This document shows, in pieces, positions 14,155-15,847 of a stretch of 15,847 nt of DNA. The stretch comes from Bacillota bacterium (GTDB lineage Bacteria; Bacillota; Clostridia; Acetivibrionales; DTU013), in contig JAEZMC010000066.1 of assembly GCA_023435805.1 (NCBI GenBank), positions 1 through 15,847 on the forward strand, given 5' to 3'. The notes beneath the pieces were generated by a model. That model searched no databases, had not been told where the DNA came from, and worked only from the letters and a program-made list of their open reading frames with translations. Numbering within the stretch: position 1 is the stretch's first letter; each line of letters starts with the position of its first letter. Made by a program: the position numbers and the translations under genes.

Positions 14155-14225
14155 TAAATTAACGCCGTGAGCCAGGTAATTGGTCGGAGTGTCCAGCAAC
14201 CGAGCTCGCGGTTAGATGTTGCACT
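14155..14225 (-). promoter_or_regulatory. rpsO leader RNA, likely S15 autoregulatory three-way junction
   Basis: On the minus strand TAACCGCGAGC (14214-14204) pairs with GCTCACGGCGTTA (14172-14160), with one mismatch and a CG bulge. Inside, TCGG/CCGA (14203-14200 with 14187-14184) and CCA/TGG (14183-14181 with 14175-14173) make two further arms, giving a three-way junction. S15 is known to repress its own mRNA through leader structures, including a three-way junction in Geobacillus. No T-box or riboswitch signature is present. Confidence 0.6.
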
Positions 14226-14230
14226 GAAGT

Positions 14231-14259
14231 ATTCTAACATATTATTGCCGGAAAGTAAA
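14231..14259 (-). promoter_or_regulatory. Sigma-A promoter of rpsO
   Basis: On the minus strand TTTACT (14259-14254), a 17-base spacer and TAGAAT (14236-14231) are found. TG one base before the -10 makes it an extended -10. It sits just upstream of the leader structure, about 94 bases before the rpsO ATG. Confidence 0.7.
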
Positions 14260-14293
14260 TGATTTATTTTCCAGAAGCGACATGTGTTTTCTG

Positions 14294-14335
14294 AACACTT
14301 TTATGTAAACATGAATATGATGTAAAAAGAGTGTT
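14294..14335. repeat. Inverted repeat in the rpsO/cotJA divergent promoter region
   Basis: AACACT (14294-14299) and AGTGTT (14330-14335) form a six-pair arm with flanking T-run/A-run complementarity. The repeat lies 29 bases before cotJA. It could be an operator or part of the cotJ leader. I could not find a convincing sigma-E promoter for cotJ: GAATATG at 14313 resembles a sigma-E -35, but no -10 follows at the right distance. Confidence 0.35.
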
Positions 14336-14363
14336 TTGAAACCTATGTATTGGAGGGAGCCTG

Positions 14364-14630
14364 ATGAAACCTAACGAAATAAAGCCGGAAGCGTTCGAAA
14401 ACAAACTGCCTGCGGCAGCTGCCGCCGGTGTTGAAGAATGTGTCAACATGTGCACGCTTCAGTATTATTGTCCCCAGCCGATTACCTGTGCGAGACTGGC
14501 GCATTCCTATGTGCCCTTTCAATTCCTTTACTGCCTGTATCCCCCTGAAAAGGGGCTTGCACAAGGGACTATTTTCCCGGAGCTCGACAGGCCCTATGGT
14601 GTAGATCCTGAATATGCGGTTGACCAATAA
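14364..14630 (+). CDS. cotJA: Spore coat protein CotJA
   Basis: This small protein comes from the cotJ operon, which in Bacillus is made in the mother cell and is needed to place CotJC in the coat. It has 88 residues with a cysteine-rich middle (VEECVNMC, QYYCPQPITC). The family's conserved C-terminal half follows: AHSYVPFQFL, then YPPEKGLAQGTIFPELDRPY. ATG 14364 has GGAGGGAG five bases upstream. It is followed 90 bases later by cotJB. That spacer holds a small hairpin (GTTCCC/GGGAAC, 14671-14690). Confidence 0.93.
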   Translation: MKPNEIKPEAFENKLPAAAAAGVEECVNMCTLQYYCPQPITCARLAHSYVPFQFLYCLYPPEKGLAQGTIFPELDRPYGVDPEYAVDQ

Positions 14631-14720
14631 TGCCTGCGGTCGAAAAAATCAGTCCGACCCAGGCCTTGACGTTCCCGGTTTGCAGGGAACCCAACGGTAG
14701 AATTGATGGGAGGTGTTTAT

Positions 14721-14972
14721 ATGTACGATGCACAGGAAAAATTGTTGAAAGAAGTGATGGCGCTGGAATTTATGGCCATCGATCTGAATTTGTATCTGAA
14801 TACCCATCCATGTGACGGTAAGGCGTTGATGATCTTTATCAATACCGTACAATGCAGCAAAATGGCCAGGGAAAATTACGAACGCATGTACGGTCCGCTC
14901 ACGGCAAGTGCGAGCAATTCCTTCCCTTGGCCGTGGATCAACAGCCCCTGGCCGTGGGAAGGCATGGTATAA
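14721..14972 (+). CDS. cotJB: Spore coat protein CotJB
   Basis: The 83-residue coat protein has the family core: an N-terminal helical segment LLKEVMALEFMAIDLNLYLNTHP and an internal YERMYGPLTA. A tryptophan/proline-rich tail (PWPWINSPWPWE) is typical of CotJB. I chose ATG 14721 because GGGAGGTG lies five bases upstream; the frame stays open to an ATG at 14703, which would add six residues and has no good site. It acts with CotJA and CotJC in assembly of the inner coat. cotJC starts 44 bases downstream. Confidence 0.94.
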   Translation: MYDAQEKLLKEVMALEFMAIDLNLYLNTHPCDGKALMIFINTVQCSKMARENYERMYGPLTASASNSFPWPWINSPWPWEGMV

Positions 14973-15016
14973 TCCTTGATTCCTGTAAAATAGTACTCAT
15001 AAAGGAGGTTGTGTAA

Positions 15017-15205
15017 ATGTGGGTTTATGAAAAGAAACTGGAATATCCCGTTAAAATAAAGACCTGTAACCCCAAAATGGCCAAATATGTCATAACACAG
15101 TACGGCGGGCCGGACGGCGAGCTGGCTGCTTCACTCCGGTACCTGAGCCAGAGGTTCGCCATGCCGACGGATGTAGCCAATGGTATCTATACTTTTGGAA
15201 TATAG
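15017..15205 (+). pseudogene. cotJC: Spore coat protein CotJC, N-terminal part, interrupted by an inserted element
   Basis: A perfect GGAGG ribosome binding site precedes the ATG. The first roughly 56 residues match CotJC, a manganese-catalase-like ferritin-fold coat protein of about 190 residues: MWVYEKKLEYPVKI, then QYGGPDGELAASLRYLSQRF. After MPTDVANGI the family sequence (normally continuing with an LTDIGTEE-type segment carrying metal ligands) is replaced by YTFGI and a stop. Only the first metal-ligand helix (Glu in DGELAA) remains, so this fragment cannot be an active catalase. Just at the break, GC drops from 62% (15121-15180) to 28% (15181-15240), and a serine recombinase gene ends 40 bases on. 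The missing 3' part should lie beyond the far end of the element. It is either a split gene rejoined in the mother cell or a true pseudogene. Confidence 0.88.
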
Positions 15206-15215
15206 CTTTTATAGA
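15150..15215. mobile_element. Left end of an integrated element within cotJC (putative att half-site)
   Basis: The cotJC homology ends at about 15182-15190 (GGTATCTAT), where base composition changes sharply. Serine recombinases cross over at a two-base core inside an attachment site of roughly 40-60 bases, so the half-site should span this stretch. TATAG motifs (15201-15205 and 15210-15214) and an inverted CTATA (15187-15191) flank the junction on the element side. The exact core cannot be set without the other end. Confidence 0.5.
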
Positions 15216-15228
15216 ATGATAAATCATT
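15215..15228. repeat. 14-base palindrome AATGATAAATCATT at the recombinase gene end
   Basis: AATGAT and ATCATT are perfect inverted copies around a two-base spacer. The palindrome overlaps the recombinase stop codon and lies about 30 bases inside the element junction. The spacing is too tight for an RNA hairpin, so it looks more like a protein-binding site than a terminator. Confidence 0.4.
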
Positions 15229-15847
15229 GTCCCAAGCTTTCCAGCTCCTTCAGGGCTTTTCTGTATAATACATCATCCTCTGTTTTGTCCAGTATATTCC
15301 AAACAATGTATATCTCCTTCATTTCCTTCCCCTGTTCATCCGTATAAGTAAATGCCTCAATTCTGCTGATGATTTTCTTGAGTAAGGTATTGTCAATATG
15401 ATCCACATCCAATTTATTTATGAAATCAGCATAGCTGGCATATTTCTTTTTTGCAGCTTCCCTATCATCATCCATTCTCTTTAGCTTTCGCAGCTCGGAT
15501 TCCATACTTGTCCTGTTTGCCTGCAATTCGTCATTTTGCTGTTTATACTGCTCCTCATTAATAATTGCTTTTGCAAACAGTTTTAAATTTGCAGATACTT
15601 CTGCTTTTACTTCTTTTAATTGATATTCCAAAGCAGCAATTTTATCCGCAACTTCATCCGGGCTTAAAAATAATTGCACATATTCTTGGAATTTGATTTT
15701 CCATTCGTCTGGTTCCTTCTTTACTTGAATGATTTCAGCTTTCACCTTTTCAATCAAATTCGGTTCATGCCATGAATTTCTATACCTGCAGATGCTGTCG
15801 TGGAATATATCATGATTTGCACATACCCATGCAATTCCAATATTTCT
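15224..15847 (-). CDS. Large serine site-specific recombinase, C-terminal part (partial)
   Basis: The reading frame is open to the right edge, giving 207 residues of the C-terminus. The start lies outside, and the TTG at 15757 is internal. The first part holds the end of the zinc-ribbon domain, with two cysteines (VCANHDIFHDSIC). A long charged coiled coil follows (about 28-140), including the typical INEEQYKQQNDEL segment, and then the conserved end segment TLLKKIISRIEAFTY. This layout fits large serine recombinases of the SpoIVCA/phage-integrase type. The catalytic resolvase domain is not visible. The region is AT-rich (28-35% GC in lines counted by hand) unlike the flanking host genes. Its stop lies about 40 bases from the cotJC break, the usual place for an integrase next to its att site. 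Confidence 0.85.
   Translation of the reverse strand, partial: RNIGIAWVCANHDIFHDSICRYRNSWHEPNLIEKVKAEIIQVKKEPDEWKIKFQEYVQLFLSPDEVADKIAALEYQLKEVKAEVSANLKLFAKAIINEEQYKQQNDELQANRTSMESELRKLKRMDDDREAAKKKYASYADFINKLDVDHIDNTLLKKIISRIEAFTYTDEQGKEMKEIYIVWNILDKTEDDVLYRKALKELESLGQ

Noticed and set aside
14160..14220. Second tRNA gene or T-box upstream of rpsO, suggested by the shared CACTCCGACCA
   Set aside because: No cloverleaf can be drawn around it and the T-box conserved sequence is missing. The fold fits an S15 leader better.
14665..14720. Internal promoter (TTGACG) between cotJA and cotJB
   Set aside because: No -10 element at a useful distance. The spacer shows only a small hairpin.
14630..14815. 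Short frame of 61 codons whose ATG overlaps the cotJA stop (TAATG)
   Set aside because: It has no ribosome binding site and runs into cotJB in another frame. cotJB has a clear site and family match.
15206..15230. Terminator behind cotJC' or the recombinase at the 14-base palindrome
   Set aside because: The two-base spacer cannot form an RNA hairpin loop and there is no GC-rich stem.
1..15847. CRISPR array, insertion-sequence ends or tandem repeats
   Set aside because: No regularly spaced repeats, transposase of IS type or terminal inverted repeats were seen anywhere in the window.

Overview
The window comes from an endospore-forming member of the Clostridia. Three things support this: a GerA-type germinant receptor operon, the dipicolinate synthase pair dpaA-dpaB and the cotJ spore-coat operon, combined with the Firmicutes gene order rpsO, pnp, M16 peptidase, dpaA, dpaB. 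Base composition is mid-range in most of the window. The last 650 bases are clearly more AT-rich. The species cannot be named from the sequence.

Layout, left to right. Positions 1-5384 (minus strand) read as one sporulation/germination operon. In transcription order it holds a membrane-anchored coiled-coil 3D-domain protein, germinant receptor subunits A, B and C, a 58-residue two-helix membrane protein that looks like a receptor D subunit, and the start of a lipoprotein that runs off the left edge. Positions 5597-6058 (plus) hold a 95-residue membrane protein of unknown function and tRNA-Pro(GGG), with a clear promoter and a strong 3' hairpin. Positions 6164-8365 (minus) hold an ECF-transporter S component, a group II cysteine desulfurase-like enzyme and a 54-residue membrane protein. 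Positions 8384-9983 (minus) are the dipicolinate synthase operon dpaA-dpaB, with a good sigma-K type promoter and a terminator. Positions 9991-14259 (minus) hold the M16 peptidase, pnp and rpsO, each with its own leader or terminator signals. Positions 14364-15205 (plus) are the coat operon cotJA-cotJB-cotJC'. cotJC breaks off after about 56 codons. Positions 15224-15847 (minus) are the C-terminal third of a large serine recombinase running off the right edge.

How the genes fit together. dpaA/dpaB make the spore-core solute dipicolinate in the mother cell. CotJA/B/C are mother-cell coat proteins, with CotJC a manganese-catalase-like protein. The Ger proteins sit in the spore inner membrane and sense germinants. 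rpsO and pnp are housekeeping genes that share an old neighbourhood with dpaA/B.

Most interesting point. cotJC, a sporulation gene normally about 190 codons long, is interrupted at about position 15184. Base composition falls there from 62% to 28% GC in adjacent 60-base lines, and a large serine recombinase gene ends 40 bases further on. This matches the layout of skin-type intervening elements, which are excised in the mother cell to rebuild a sporulation gene. The far end of the element is outside the window, so programmed excision is an inference that can be tested.
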